Assembly (NCBI GenBank): GCA_003242605.1
Contig: QGUZ01000022.1
Span: 1-30,901, forward strand
DNA: 30,901 bases
Reading direction: 5' to 3'
From: Actinomycetota bacterium
Lineage (GTDB): Bacteria; Actinomycetota; Actinomycetes; Streptosporangiales; Streptosporangiaceae
Below are positions 1 through 7,234 of the stretch, piece after piece. The first letter of the stretch is position 1. Each line of letters starts with the position of its first letter. The notes under the pieces were generated by a model. It was given only the letters and a program-made list of their open reading frames with translations. It ran no database searches and was not told the DNA's origin. Made by a program: the position numbers and the translations under genes.

Positions 1-797
1 TCGCCCGGATGTACGACTACTACCTGGGCGGTAAGCACAACTACGCCGCCGACCGGGAGACGGCCGAGCAGGTGCTCCAGGCCATGCCGCTGCTCCGGCC
101 CGCCGCCCTGGCGAACCGCCGCTTCCTGATCGAGTCCGTGCAGTGGCTGGTGCGGGAGGCCGGCATCCGGCAGTTCCTCGACATCGGCTCCGGGCTGCCC
201 ACCCAGCAGAACGTGCACGAGGTCGCCCAGTCGATCGACCCGGACGCCAAGGTCGTCTACGTCGACCACGACCCGCTGGTGCGGGTGCACGCCGAGGCAC
301 TGCTCGCCACCAGCCCCAACACCATCGTGGTCGATGGCGATCTGCGCGACCCCGCGGCCCTGCTCGCCCGGCCCGAGATCCGCGGCCACCTCGACTTCAC
401 CAAGCCGATCGCGCTGCTGCTGGTGGCCGTGCTCCACTTCATCGAGGACACCCAGCAGGCCTACGACATCGTCAAGACCCTCTGCGGGGCCCTGCCGTCC
501 GGCTCCTACCTGGTGCTGTCCCACGTGCTCGGTGACGGGCAGCACAAGCAGGCGGCGGACAAGGTGCGGTCGATCTACAGCCGCACCAACACCGGCGGGT
601 ACCCGCGGTCGAAGGAGGAGATCCTCGGCTTCTTCTCCGGGCTCACCCCGGTCGGCGGCGGCCTCGTCCACGTCTCCGAGTGGGCCCTGCCCGACGGGTC
701 GGGCATCGCGGGCGGCGGCGGGCTCACCACCATCGGCGACCCCGCCGTGCTCAAGGACCTGCCGGGCATGTGCGGCATCGCCCGCATCGACCGCTGA
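1..797 (+). CDS. SAM-dependent methyltransferase, PF04672/DUF574 family (5' end outside window)
   Basis: The frame is open to the left edge. The first visible codons give Ala-Arg, then MYDYYLGGKHNYAADRE. That is the internal hallmark of this family, which normally has a short N-terminal stretch ending in ARMYDY, so the ATG at position 9 is probably not the start and a few dozen residues are missing. The Rossmann SAM-binding signature FLDIGSGLPT is followed by the acidic strand VVYVDHDP. Later motifs (LDFTKPIALLLVAVLHFI, then LSHVLGD) are also typical. The family is greatly expanded in Streptomyces and Streptosporangiales. Its substrates are mostly unknown, so this is a predicted cytoplasmic methyltransferase with unassigned target. 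It converges on the aconitase-X small-subunit gene. Confidence 0.9.
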   Translation, partial: ARMYDYYLGGKHNYAADRETAEQVLQAMPLLRPAALANRRFLIESVQWLVREAGIRQFLDIGSGLPTQQNVHEVAQSIDPDAKVVYVDHDPLVRVHAEALLATSPNTIVVDGDLRDPAALLARPEIRGHLDFTKPIALLLVAVLHFIEDTQQAYDIVKTLCGALPSGSYLVLSHVLGDGQHKQAADKVRSIYSRTNTGGYPRSKEEILGFFSGLTPVGGGLVHVSEWALPDGSGIAGGGGLTTIGDPAVLKDLPGMCGIARIDR

Positions 798-801
798 GGC
801 C

Positions 802-846
802 GACCGGCCGGGCCGTCGCCCGTCCGGCGGCGGCGGGCGGCCGGTC
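802..846. terminator. Bidirectional hairpin between convergent genes
   Basis: GACCGGCC (802-809) and GGCCGGTC (839-846) form the outer stem. Inside it CGCCCG (817-822) can pair with CGGGCG (834-839). The structure fills the gap between the stop of the methyltransferase (797) and the stop of the minus-strand gene (845). No T-tract is visible, which is usual in high-GC actinomycetes. Its role as a terminator for both genes is inferred from position. Confidence 0.5.
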
Positions 847-1252
847 ACCGGTTGTGGACGATCACGATGCCGCGGTCGCCGTCGACCGTGACGAGGTCGC
901 CGGTGCGGATCACCTCGACCGGGTCCTGGTCGAAGTCGGTGACCGCGGGCACGCGGGTGACCACCGCGCCGAGCGCGGACTTGGTGGACACCTTGGTGAA
1001 CACCATCGCCAGCGGCGCGGTGCCGAGCAGCCGGGTGCTCTGGAAGAACCCGGACCAGCCGGAGGAGCCCTTCGCGCCGGGGAACACCAGCACCTTGCCG
1101 GTGAAGCAGACGCCGCACAGCTCGTGCCGCCGCTCGATGATCGTGCCGGTGGCGGGGTCGATGCCGCCCCAGCCGGAGATGGTCTCGTGGGAGACGAGCG
1201 CCTCGCCGGTGACGACGCCGGGGACGATGCCGCGGCCGCGCAGTTCGATCAT
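845..1252 (-). CDS. Aconitase-X small subunit (DUF126 swivelling domain)
   Basis: This 135-residue protein starts MIELRGRGIVPG. It carries the swivel-domain signature of DUF126, including the FTGKVLVFPGAKGSSGWSG segment at about residues 50-68 whose serines lie at the active site in aconitase-X enzymes. With the large subunit encoded just upstream it should form a two-subunit Fe-S (de)hydratase. The known functions of such enzymes are cis-3-hydroxy-L-proline dehydratase in bacteria and mevalonate-5-phosphate dehydratase in archaea. The start ATG shares one base with the stop of the large-subunit gene (TGATG), which indicates translational coupling and 1:1 synthesis. It is the last gene of a five-gene minus-strand cluster. 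The substrate cannot be assigned from the sequence. Confidence 0.9.
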   Translation of the reverse strand: MIELRGRGIVPGVVTGEALVSHETISGWGGIDPATGTIIERRHELCGVCFTGKVLVFPGAKGSSGWSGFFQSTRLLGTAPLAMVFTKVSTKSALGAVVTRVPAVTDFDQDPVEVIRTGDLVTVDGDRGIVIVHNR

Positions 1253-2529
1253 CACAGCTCCCCTCGCCAGACGCCGGTGACGGCCGCGTCCACGCACTCC
1301 TCGAGCGTGCCGAACCACGCCTCGATGCCGAGGATCGCGGGCAGGTAGTGGGCCTGCTTGGCCGAGTCGGTGGCGAACACCCGGGTGCCCTTGGGCGCCA
1401 CCCGCGACATCGCCGGGCAGGAGTCGGTGAGCACCCTGCCTCCCGCCCGCTCGATGATCTCGGTGTAGCCGCTGCGGTCGGCCATGGTGCGCAGCGCCCG
1501 CGGCGCCATGATCCACAGTTCGGTGCCGGGGTTGAGCCGCCGTCCCTCCAGCAGCCGGGCCACCGTGGCGATCTGGTCGAGCGAGGCGTGCGGGCAGCCG
1601 AGCAGCACGAAGTCGACGTCGGAGGACTCGCCCTGGCCGTTGAGGGCCTCGTAGACCCGCCGCCGCTCCCGCTCGCCGTACACGATCTTCTCGGCCGGGA
1701 CCGTGCCGCCGAAGGCGGCCTCGAGGGTCGGGGCCTCGGGGGTGACGCCGGGGATGTGGTAGAGCTCCACGCCGCCGGAGGAGGCGGTGGCCGCGCCGAA
1801 GTGCTTGAGGTCGGTGAGGTCGGGCTGGCCGAGGGCGCCGGTGACCACCGGCCGGTTCTCCTGCACCACCTCGCCGACGAAGTAGCCGAACATGCCCCAG
1901 TCGCGGAACGAGTCGACCGGCACGGTGGCCTCGATGAGGTGGGTGCCGTACCGGTTCTCGTCGAGGTGGTTGCCCCAGCAGGGGATCTTGCCGGTGAGGC
2001 TCGCCGCGCCGGTGGAGGCGGTGCCCTCGCAGTTGGTGCGGGCGCCGAGCACCGAGTTGGCGTAGACGACCGCGGAGGACTCCATCCAGGCGCAGTGCTC
2101 GCCGCGCACCGGCAGGTTCCCCACCTGGTACGGCGTGCAGGTGGCGAGGATGTTCACCCCGCGCGGGCCGTAGAACGCCTCGGCATCCTGCTGGATGCGG
2201 ACCAGCTCGGCCGGGTACGGGGTGACGCCGAGCGCGTCCTCGCCGAAGCCGTGCTGGAGCTGGCAGGTGGGCACCCGCATGTGCGGGATCTCGAAGTCGC
2301 CGTCGCTGTCGAGGTTGATCACGGCGAACGCCTTGTGCCAGCCGTGCTCGCGCACGAGCTTCGTCTTCGCCGGCGTCGGCTGGGTCATCGTCCCGGCGAC
2401 GTTGCGCACGTTGCACAGCCGCTCGGCCCCGAGCGCCTCGCCGTACCGGACCAGCAGGTCCATCGCGGCGGCGACGGCCGGGCCCTCGGCGCCGTCGAGC
2501 ATCGCCTTCTCGTCGTCGGCCAGTCTCAT
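1252..2529 (-). CDS. Aconitase-X large subunit (catalytic, Fe-S)
   Basis: This protein of 425 residues aligns along its length with the aconitase-X catalytic domain. Recognisable blocks are VRNVAGTMTQPTPAK, GVNILATCTPYQVGN (Cys131), ESSAVVYANSVLGARTN (about 150-166), GNHLDENRYGTH, the LLGCPHAS turn and LTDSCPAMS. The Cys residues in the ATCTPY, LLGCPH and TDSCP motifs are the expected cluster ligands. The start is set by a GGGAGG Shine-Dalgarno sequence about 4-5 bases upstream. Only 11 bases separate it from the stop of the FAD enzyme gene. Oddity: the Arg I expect in the block ARTNREG is Cys167 here. With the small subunit it should catalyse elimination of water from a hydroxy acid or hydroxy amino acid. 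The family is certain and the substrate unknown. Confidence 0.9.
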   Translation of the reverse strand: MRLADDEKAMLDGAEGPAVAAAMDLLVRYGEALGAERLCNVRNVAGTMTQPTPAKTKLVREHGWHKAFAVINLDSDGDFEIPHMRVPTCQLQHGFGEDALGVTPYPAELVRIQQDAEAFYGPRGVNILATCTPYQVGNLPVRGEHCAWMESSAVVYANSVLGARTNCEGTASTGAASLTGKIPCWGNHLDENRYGTHLIEATVPVDSFRDWGMFGYFVGEVVQENRPVVTGALGQPDLTDLKHFGAATASSGGVELYHIPGVTPEAPTLEAAFGGTVPAEKIVYGERERRRVYEALNGQGESSDVDFVLLGCPHASLDQIATVARLLEGRRLNPGTELWIMAPRALRTMADRSGYTEIIERAGGRVLTDSCPAMSRVAPKGTRVFATDSAKQAHYLPAILGIEAWFGTLEECVDAAVTGVWRGEL

Positions 2530-2540
2530 CCGCGCCTCCC

Positions 2541-3851
2541 TCACGCGTCGACGTTCTCGTGCACCCGCTCCCGCAGCGCGGCGAGGTCGATCTCGTGCAC
2601 GCTGCCGCCGCCGGAGGCGAGGTCGAGGGCGTGGGCGGCGGCGAAGCCCATCGCGGCGCACGGGCCCATCACGCGCACGCTCGACAGCGCGGCGGCGTCG
2701 CCGTCCACGCACCGCCCGGCGGCGACCATGTTGTGCACGCCCGGGGCGAGCAGGCTGCGCAGCGGCACGTAGTGCACGTGGTCGGGGCCGAACTCCTCCC
2801 ACACGTAGCCCTCGATGCGGTCGTGCAGCTCGATCGGCCAGGCGGTGCGGGCCACCGCGTCCGGGAAGCGGTGGCCGGAGCGCACCTCGTCCACGGTGAG
2901 CTGGTGCACGGCGGCGAGCCAGCGGGTCTGGCGGCGGCCGGGGAAGCCGTAGGAGCGGACCCGGGCCTCGCCGAAGGTCTCGGGGAACACCTCGCGCAGG
3001 AACCGCACCACCCGGTCGGCCTGGGCGCGGCCCTCGAGCTGGGCCCGGGAGGCGCGCACCGCCTCCAGCGGGGACTCGACGTGGGTCATGTTGAGCACCG
3101 CCCAGTCGCGGCCCTGGAAGAAGAACGCCAGGCCCTCCAGGCGGGGCAGGTCGTAGCGCTCGGCGTTCGCCTTGATCGCCGCGACGAGCTCGGCGGGCTC
3201 GGGCCGGTTCTCGGTGCGCAGGTTCTCCACCCGGACCTGCTGGGACCCGTAGATGGTGCGCTCGGGGATCCGGCACGGCAGGCCCGCCTCCCAGGCGAGC
3301 GCGGCGTCGCCGCTGGCGTCGACGAACCCCTCGGCCCGCACCCGGACCTTGCCGTGGCGGGTGGCGAAGGTGACCGCGGCGAGGCGCCGCTCGCCGGTGG
3401 CGGCCTCGGCGTCGCTCTCCACGGCGAGCACCGAGGCGCCGAGCACCACCTGGATGCCGAGGTCGTAGACGAGGTTCTCGATCCACCGGCCGAGCACGAC
3501 CTCGTCGTAGGCGACGGTGATGGTGTGCCGCCGGTTGTAGGCGATGTCGCCGGTCTTCTCCAGGTCGGCGAACATCCGGTCGAAGATGCCGTGGGTGAGC
3601 CGGTGGTACTCGGGGGCGTTGCCGTACACGCCGCAGAACAGGCCGATCAGCGAGTTCACGCACTGGCCGCCGAGGACCGGCAGCGCATCGGCGAGCACCA
3701 CGCTGCGGCCCAGCTTGCGGGCCTCGATCGCGGCGGACAGGCCGGCGATGCCGGCGCCGACCACGCAGACGTCGGCGGACAGTTCCTCGGCCGGGTCGCC
3801 GGCCGGCTTGGTGACGGTCTTGACCTTCAGCTCGGTGAGCTCGTGGGGCAT
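2541..3851 (-). CDS. FAD-dependent oxidoreductase (PF12831 family)
   Basis: The 436-residue product has an N-terminal dinucleotide fold, CVVGAGIAGLSAAIEARKLG (GAGIAG at residues 32-37), followed by LGGQCVNSLIGLFCG. A second FAD-contact block reads FVDASGDAALAWEAGL. The C-terminal block CVDGDAAALSSVRVMGPCAAMGFAAAHAL is the typical end of PF12831 proteins. No signal peptide or membrane segment is seen, so it is cytoplasmic. The ATG at 3851 is preferred over the in-frame ATG at 3875 because a GGAGAAG ribosome site lies just upstream of it and inside the longer version. The gene sits between an IlvD/Edd dehydratase and aconitase-X, so it probably oxidises a hydroxy acid or an unsaturated intermediate of the same pathway. 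The specific reaction is unknown. Confidence 0.88.
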   Translation of the reverse strand: MPHELTELKVKTVTKPAGDPAEELSADVCVVGAGIAGLSAAIEARKLGRSVVLADALPVLGGQCVNSLIGLFCGVYGNAPEYHRLTHGIFDRMFADLEKTGDIAYNRRHTITVAYDEVVLGRWIENLVYDLGIQVVLGASVLAVESDAEAATGERRLAAVTFATRHGKVRVRAEGFVDASGDAALAWEAGLPCRIPERTIYGSQQVRVENLRTENRPEPAELVAAIKANAERYDLPRLEGLAFFFQGRDWAVLNMTHVESPLEAVRASRAQLEGRAQADRVVRFLREVFPETFGEARVRSYGFPGRRQTRWLAAVHQLTVDEVRSGHRFPDAVARTAWPIELHDRIEGYVWEEFGPDHVHYVPLRSLLAPGVHNMVAAGRCVDGDAAALSSVRVMGPCAAMGFAAAHALDLASGGGSVHEIDLAALRERVHENVDA

Positions 3852-3865
3852 CGCTTCTCCAGGCG

Positions 3866-3889
3866 GGTACGGCACGGCCGCGCCGTACC
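3866..3889. repeat. Inverted repeat GGTACGGC-n8-GCCGTACC
   Basis: GGTACGGC (3866-3873) and GCCGTACC (3882-3889) form a perfect 8-bp stem with an 8-base loop, in the 55-base gap between the dehydratase and FAD oxidoreductase genes, just upstream of the latter's ribosome site. The 16-base left half GGTACGGCACGGCCGC recurs exactly at 8043-8058, and a related perfect palindrome lies at 5736-5761. It could be an mRNA processing or attenuation hairpin, or a dispersed repeat. Confidence 0.6.
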
Positions 3890-3906
3890 GCGGGTCGGAC
3901 GGGTGG

Positions 3907-5634
3907 TCAGGAGGTGGGCAGATCGTTGCCGCGCAGGGTGGCGCCGCGGGCCAGCGGCTCGACCGACCGGGCGTAGACCGACAGCCAGCTCGAGCTGTCG
4001 CCGGGGGTGCGGTGCGGCTCGCGCTCCCGGATGCGGCGCTCCAGCTCGGCCGGGTCGACGAGCAGGTCGACGCGGCGGGCGCGCAGGTCGATGGCGATGC
4101 GGTCGCCGTCGGCCACCACGCCGAGCGGGCCGGGCAGCGCGCCCTCGGGCGACACCTCGCCGACGACGATGCCCTTGTTCACCAGGCCGGACAGCTGGCC
4201 GTCGGTGATCACGGCGACCTTGCCGGTGAGCCCGGCGCCGTCGAGGGCGAACACCGGCTGGGAGGCCATGCCCATGCCGGGGGTGCCGATCGGGCCGAGG
4301 CCGCGCAGCACGAGCACGTCGCCGGGCCGTACCCGGCCGGACTCGATCGCGGCGATCGCCGCGGCGGGGTCGTCGAACACCCGGGCCGGGCCGTCGAAGG
4401 TCATCGGGCGGTCCTCGTCGGCGGAGAGCTTGACGATCCCGGCGCCGGGGGCGAGGGTGCCGCGCACCACGACGATCGTCGGGTGGTCGCAGTACGGGTC
4501 GGACAGCGGGCGGATGACGGCCGGGTCGCGCACCTCGGCGCGGGCGACCCGCTCGGCCATGGTCTCGCCGGTGATCGTGGCCGCCGAGCCGATGAGCCGG
4601 TCGCCGAGCCGCTTGAGCACGGCGAGGGCGCCGCCGGCGTCCTCGAACCGCTCGATCGGGTCGGGGCCGTTGGGGCGGACCGCGGCGAGCGGGCGGATCG
4701 TGTCGGCGTACCTCTCGAACAGGGCGTAGACGTCGAGGTCGAGGCCGGCCTCGCGGGCGATCGCCTGCAGGTGCTTGACCGTGTTGATCGAGCCGCTGAT
4801 CGCGAGCGCGGTCATCACCGCGTTGGCGAACGCGTCCGGGGTGAGGATGGTGCGGGGGCGGCGGCCGGCGAGCACGGCGGTCACGATCGCCTCGCCGCTC
4901 GCCCGGACCGCCCGCCACATCCGCTCGCTGTTGGCGCGGACCGGGGTGGTGCCGGGCAGCGTCATGCCGAGCGCCTCGGCGACGATGTGCATGGAGTTCG
5001 CGGTGCCCATGCCGGAGCACACGCCCGGGCTCGTGATCGCCCGCTCGGTCATCCGGCACAGGTCCTCGAGGGTGACGCCGCCGAAGTTGAGGTGGTTCGA
5101 CTTGAGGAACACCTCCTCGATGTCGACGGGCTCGCCGTCGTCGAGCGTGCCGTGGCTCTGGTAGCCGCACGGGAGGATGAGCGTGGGCACGTCGATGCGG
5201 GCGGCGGCCATGAGCTGGCCGGGGGTGGTCTTGTCGCAGGAGGCGAGGCAGACCATGCCGTCGAGCCGGGCGCCCTCGACCACCGCCTCGATGTCGGCGG
5301 CGAGCAGGTCCCGGCCGGACAGCACGTAGCCGCCGCGGCCGCCGCGGCTCATCAGGAAGTCGGTGGGGGCGACGGTGCGGATCTCGAACGCCACTCCCCC
5401 GGCGGCCTCGATCGAGCGCTTCACCTCGGCGGCGATCGGGTCGAGGTGGCTGAAGCAGGGGGCCAGCCCGGACGAGGAGTTCACCACGGCGATCTTCGGT
5501 TTGGCCAGGTCGGCGTCGGTGAGGCCGAGCGCGAACCACTGGGCCCGCCGGGTGGCCCAGCGCGGGGTGCCCACGGGAAGATCGCTGCGAAGGGCGGGAG
5601 CGTCACCCGCCACCGGGCGACCGTTTTGGTCCAT
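3907..5634 (-). CDS. IlvD/Edd family dehydratase
   Basis: This 575-residue protein belongs to the family of dihydroxyacid, phosphogluconate and sugar-acid dehydratases. All three expected cluster cysteines are present: Cys60 (LAPCFSH), Cys133 (ASCDKTTPG) and Cys206 (GVCSGMGTANSM). Lys135 after Asp134 matches the modified metal-binding lysine. Later blocks ILTPDAFANAV, GSINTVKHLQAIA, GPIGTPGMGM and ITDGQLSG are typical. The start ATG is preceded by GGAGTGAA. It dehydrates a polyhydroxy acid to a 2-keto acid. The catabolic setting (uptake lipoprotein, flavoenzyme, aconitase-X) argues against it being the housekeeping ilvD of branched-chain amino acid synthesis. Which sugar acid or hydroxy acid it uses is open. 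Confidence 0.88.
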   Translation of the reverse strand: MDQNGRPVAGDAPALRSDLPVGTPRWATRRAQWFALGLTDADLAKPKIAVVNSSSGLAPCFSHLDPIAAEVKRSIEAAGGVAFEIRTVAPTDFLMSRGGRGGYVLSGRDLLAADIEAVVEGARLDGMVCLASCDKTTPGQLMAAARIDVPTLILPCGYQSHGTLDDGEPVDIEEVFLKSNHLNFGGVTLEDLCRMTERAITSPGVCSGMGTANSMHIVAEALGMTLPGTTPVRANSERMWRAVRASGEAIVTAVLAGRRPRTILTPDAFANAVMTALAISGSINTVKHLQAIAREAGLDLDVYALFERYADTIRPLAAVRPNGPDPIERFEDAGGALAVLKRLGDRLIGSAATITGETMAERVARAEVRDPAVIRPLSDPYCDHPTIVVVRGTLAPGAGIVKLSADEDRPMTFDGPARVFDDPAAAIAAIESGRVRPGDVLVLRGLGPIGTPGMGMASQPVFALDGAGLTGKVAVITDGQLSGLVNKGIVVGEVSPEGALPGPLGVVADGDRIAIDLRARRVDLLVDPAELERRIREREPHRTPGDSSSWLSVYARSVEPLARGATLRGNDLPTS

Positions 5635-5667
5635 TTCACTCCAAATAGGGCGCTCTACCGCTTTGGT
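5620..5667 (-). promoter_or_regulatory. Pair of ACC-N5-GGT repeats upstream of the dehydratase gene
   Basis: ACCGTTTTGGT (5620-5630) and ACCGCTTTGGT (5657-5667) differ at one base and lie 37 bp apart. One sits just inside the start of the dehydratase gene and the other about 25 bases upstream. They lie in a locally AT-richer stretch and each has ACC/GGT dyad ends. A repressor operator pair is possible. No regulator gene adjoins the cluster, so this is speculative. Confidence 0.3.
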
Positions 5668-5703
5668 TAGCGTGACGTCTGCGGGCGGGCTCGCGCAGCC
5701 CGG

Positions 5704-5779
5704 CTTCCGGTTGCCGGAAGGCTTGTCGCGGCCGTGCCGTACCGGGGCCGGGCGGTACGGCGGGCCCGCCCGGGCGGGC
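5704..5779. terminator. Cluster of three hairpins between lipoprotein and dehydratase genes
   Basis: Three perfect inverted repeats fill the 233-base gap. They are CTTCCGG-TTG-CCGGAAG (5704-5720), GCCGTACCG-n8-CGGTACGGC (5736-5761), and the 16-base palindrome GCCCGCCCGGGCGGGC (5764-5779). On the minus strand they follow the lipoprotein gene. Partial termination or mRNA stabilisation, giving more lipoprotein than enzyme, would be normal for an uptake operon. That reading is inferred. Confidence 0.5.
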
Positions 5780-5867
5780 GGAGCGGGCCCGCGGTGGCCG
5801 GGGAGGCGACCCGGCGTCCCCACGTGCCGCCGGGCCATCCGGCCGCCTCCCCGGCCGGTCCACCCGC

Positions 5868-6944
5868 TCAGGCGCTCGGCAGGAAGCCGTTGTCGAACCA
5901 GGCCTTGGCGTCGGCGCCGCCCGGGACGAGGCCGGCGTCGACCAGCTCCTGGTACCCGGCGGTCCACTGCTCCTCGTTGGTGACGAGCAGCTTGTCCGCC
6001 CCCTCGGTGCCGAGCCAGCTCTGCCGGGCCGCCTGCAGGCTCTGCCTGGCGATGTTGTCGTCGTCGAGCGTGCTGAACGAGTACTTGCTGCGCAGCACCT
6101 TGATCGTCTCGTCGAAGTTCTCGTCGGCGACCATCGCGGCCACCGCGTCGCGCAGGCCGGCCATGAACTTGCGGATCGTCTCGCCCTTCTCCTGCAGCGC
6201 CGACTTGGTGGTCACGTAGCACTGGCAGTCGGCCTTGACCCACTCGGCGGGCTCGAAGACCCCGACGTCCGGGTTCTGCGCCTTGAGGATGTTGGCGGTG
6301 TCCGTGCTCACCACGTAGCCGACGATCCGGCCCTGCTCGACCAGGTTGAACGTGCCCGGGGTGAGGCCGACGACCTGGCGCTTGACCTTGCTCGGGTCGA
6401 TGCCCGCGTTGGCGAGCACGAGCGAGACCACGTTGTCGCTGGTGCCGCCCTCGGACGGCACGCCCATGGTCTGGCCGACCATGTCCTCGGGCTTCTCGAT
6501 CGGGTGGTTCTTCTTGCTGTAGACGAACCGCAGCATGGTCGTGCGGTTGAGCGTGCCGATGTTGACCAGCGGCTGGTTCGCCTTGGTCACCGCGGTCATC
6601 AGGTCGATCTGGCCGACGCGGGTGACCAGGCCGACACCGGACAGCAGCGTCTGGACCGCCTGCGCCGAGCCCTTGGTGGCCTGCAGCTCGACGTCGAGGC
6701 CGTGCTTGGCGAAGTACCCGCCGGCGACGCCGAGCAGCTCGGGGGCGAGGGAGAGCGTCTCCAGCGGCAGGATGCTGAGGTAGGTGACCTTCTCGTTGCC
6801 GCCGCCACCGCCGCCGTTCGAGCCGGAGTCACCGGAGCCGCACGCGACGAGCACACCGGAACCCACGGTGGCGGCCGCGAGGGCGAGAGCGGAGTTCTTG
6901 AGGAAGGATCTGCGGTCGAAGAGCTGGGGGGTGTGGATACGCAC
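5868..6944 (-). CDS. ABC transporter substrate-binding lipoprotein (NMT1/SsuA-like), Tat-type signal
   Basis: The 358-residue precursor begins with a twin-arginine signal (RRSFLK, residues 11-16), then a hydrophobic stretch and the lipobox LVAC with lipidated Cys35. A Ser/Gly-rich linker (SGSNGGGGGG) follows. The mature part has the NMT1/SsuA/TauA fold signature: GYFAKHGLDVELQATKGSAQAVQTLLSG, then MGVPSEGGTSDNVVSLVLANAG. These proteins deliver small organic compounds to a permease and ATPase on the outer face of the membrane. No partner permease or ATPase lies in the window: the ABC ATPase at 7235 is of the siderophore class and on the other strand. It is the first gene of the minus-strand catabolic cluster and is therefore likely to bind that pathway's substrate. 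Confidence 0.85.
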   Translation of the reverse strand: MRIHTPQLFDRRSFLKNSALALAAATVGSGVLVACGSGDSGSNGGGGGGNEKVTYLSILPLETLSLAPELLGVAGGYFAKHGLDVELQATKGSAQAVQTLLSGVGLVTRVGQIDLMTAVTKANQPLVNIGTLNRTTMLRFVYSKKNHPIEKPEDMVGQTMGVPSEGGTSDNVVSLVLANAGIDPSKVKRQVVGLTPGTFNLVEQGRIVGYVVSTDTANILKAQNPDVGVFEPAEWVKADCQCYVTTKSALQEKGETIRKFMAGLRDAVAAMVADENFDETIKVLRSKYSFSTLDDDNIARQSLQAARQSWLGTEGADKLLVTNEEQWTAGYQELVDAGLVPGGADAKAWFDNGFLPSA

Positions 6945-7123
6945 GACCGGCTCCCTGGTTCTCGCTGTTCACGGGCTTCACAACGGCAAGACCGTTCCAC
7001 TGAGATTTGCGTCACTCCGGCGTCGGCGACTAGCCGCTTTCCCGCATAGTGGAAGACGTCCGTGAATCTGACTCGTCCCAGAGTGCCGGGTTCCTCCCCA
7101 CAACCCCCCTGTGAGGGCCTAGT
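6945..7123. other. Divergent intergenic region between lipoprotein and ABC ATPase genes
   Basis: This stretch is AT-richer than its surroundings and must hold the promoter of the lipoprotein-led cluster. A short dyad AACGG-CAAGA-CCGTT lies at 6982-6996, about 40-50 bases upstream of the lipoprotein start. I see no convincing coding sequence and no clear -35/-10 pair. Confidence 0.4.
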
Positions 7124-7142
7124 TAGCTTAGGCTAAGCTAAT
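7124..7142 (+). promoter_or_regulatory. DtxR/IdeR-type iron box
   Basis: TTAGCTTAGGCTAAGCTAA is a 19-bp palindrome with perfect 9-bp arms around a central G. It matches the actinobacterial iron box consensus TTAGGTTAGGCTAACCTAA at 17 of 19 positions. It lies 92 bases upstream of the siderophore-type ABC ATPase gene. This implies iron-dependent repression by a DtxR/IdeR family protein. Confidence 0.9.
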
Positions 7143-7171
7143 CCTGATCGCCCTCGCCCGAGGCGGCACCC

Positions 7172-7216
7172 GTGCCCCGCGGGACCCCGGCGGGCTCGCC
7201 GGCAACCGCCGGGCAC
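7172..7216 (+). other. GC-rich foldable leader upstream of the ABC ATPase
   Basis: CCCGGCGG (7186-7193) pairs perfectly with CCGCCGGG (7206-7213). GTGCCC (7172-7177) could alternatively pair with GGGCAC (7211-7216), giving two mutually exclusive folds before the ribosome site. It does not match a riboswitch class that I can recognise. It may be only a GC-rich leader. Confidence 0.25.
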
Positions 7217-7234
7217 AGCACGGAAGGGACGTGG

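Noticed and set aside
3907..5634. Housekeeping ilvD of branched-chain amino acid synthesis
   Set aside because: The family fits, but the neighbours are catabolic and no ilv gene is near. The more cautious IlvD/Edd family name is used.
3544..5670. Plus-strand frame of 708 codons opposite the dehydratase and FAD genes
   Set aside because: The composition is that of an antisense shadow, and the minus strand carries clear enzyme motifs throughout.
845..6944. Hydroxyproline catabolic operon
   Set aside because: Aconitase-X is shared, but no proline racemase-like dehydratase, cyclodeaminase or deaminase is present, and an IlvD/Edd enzyme is not part of the known pathway. Kept as an unknown pathway.
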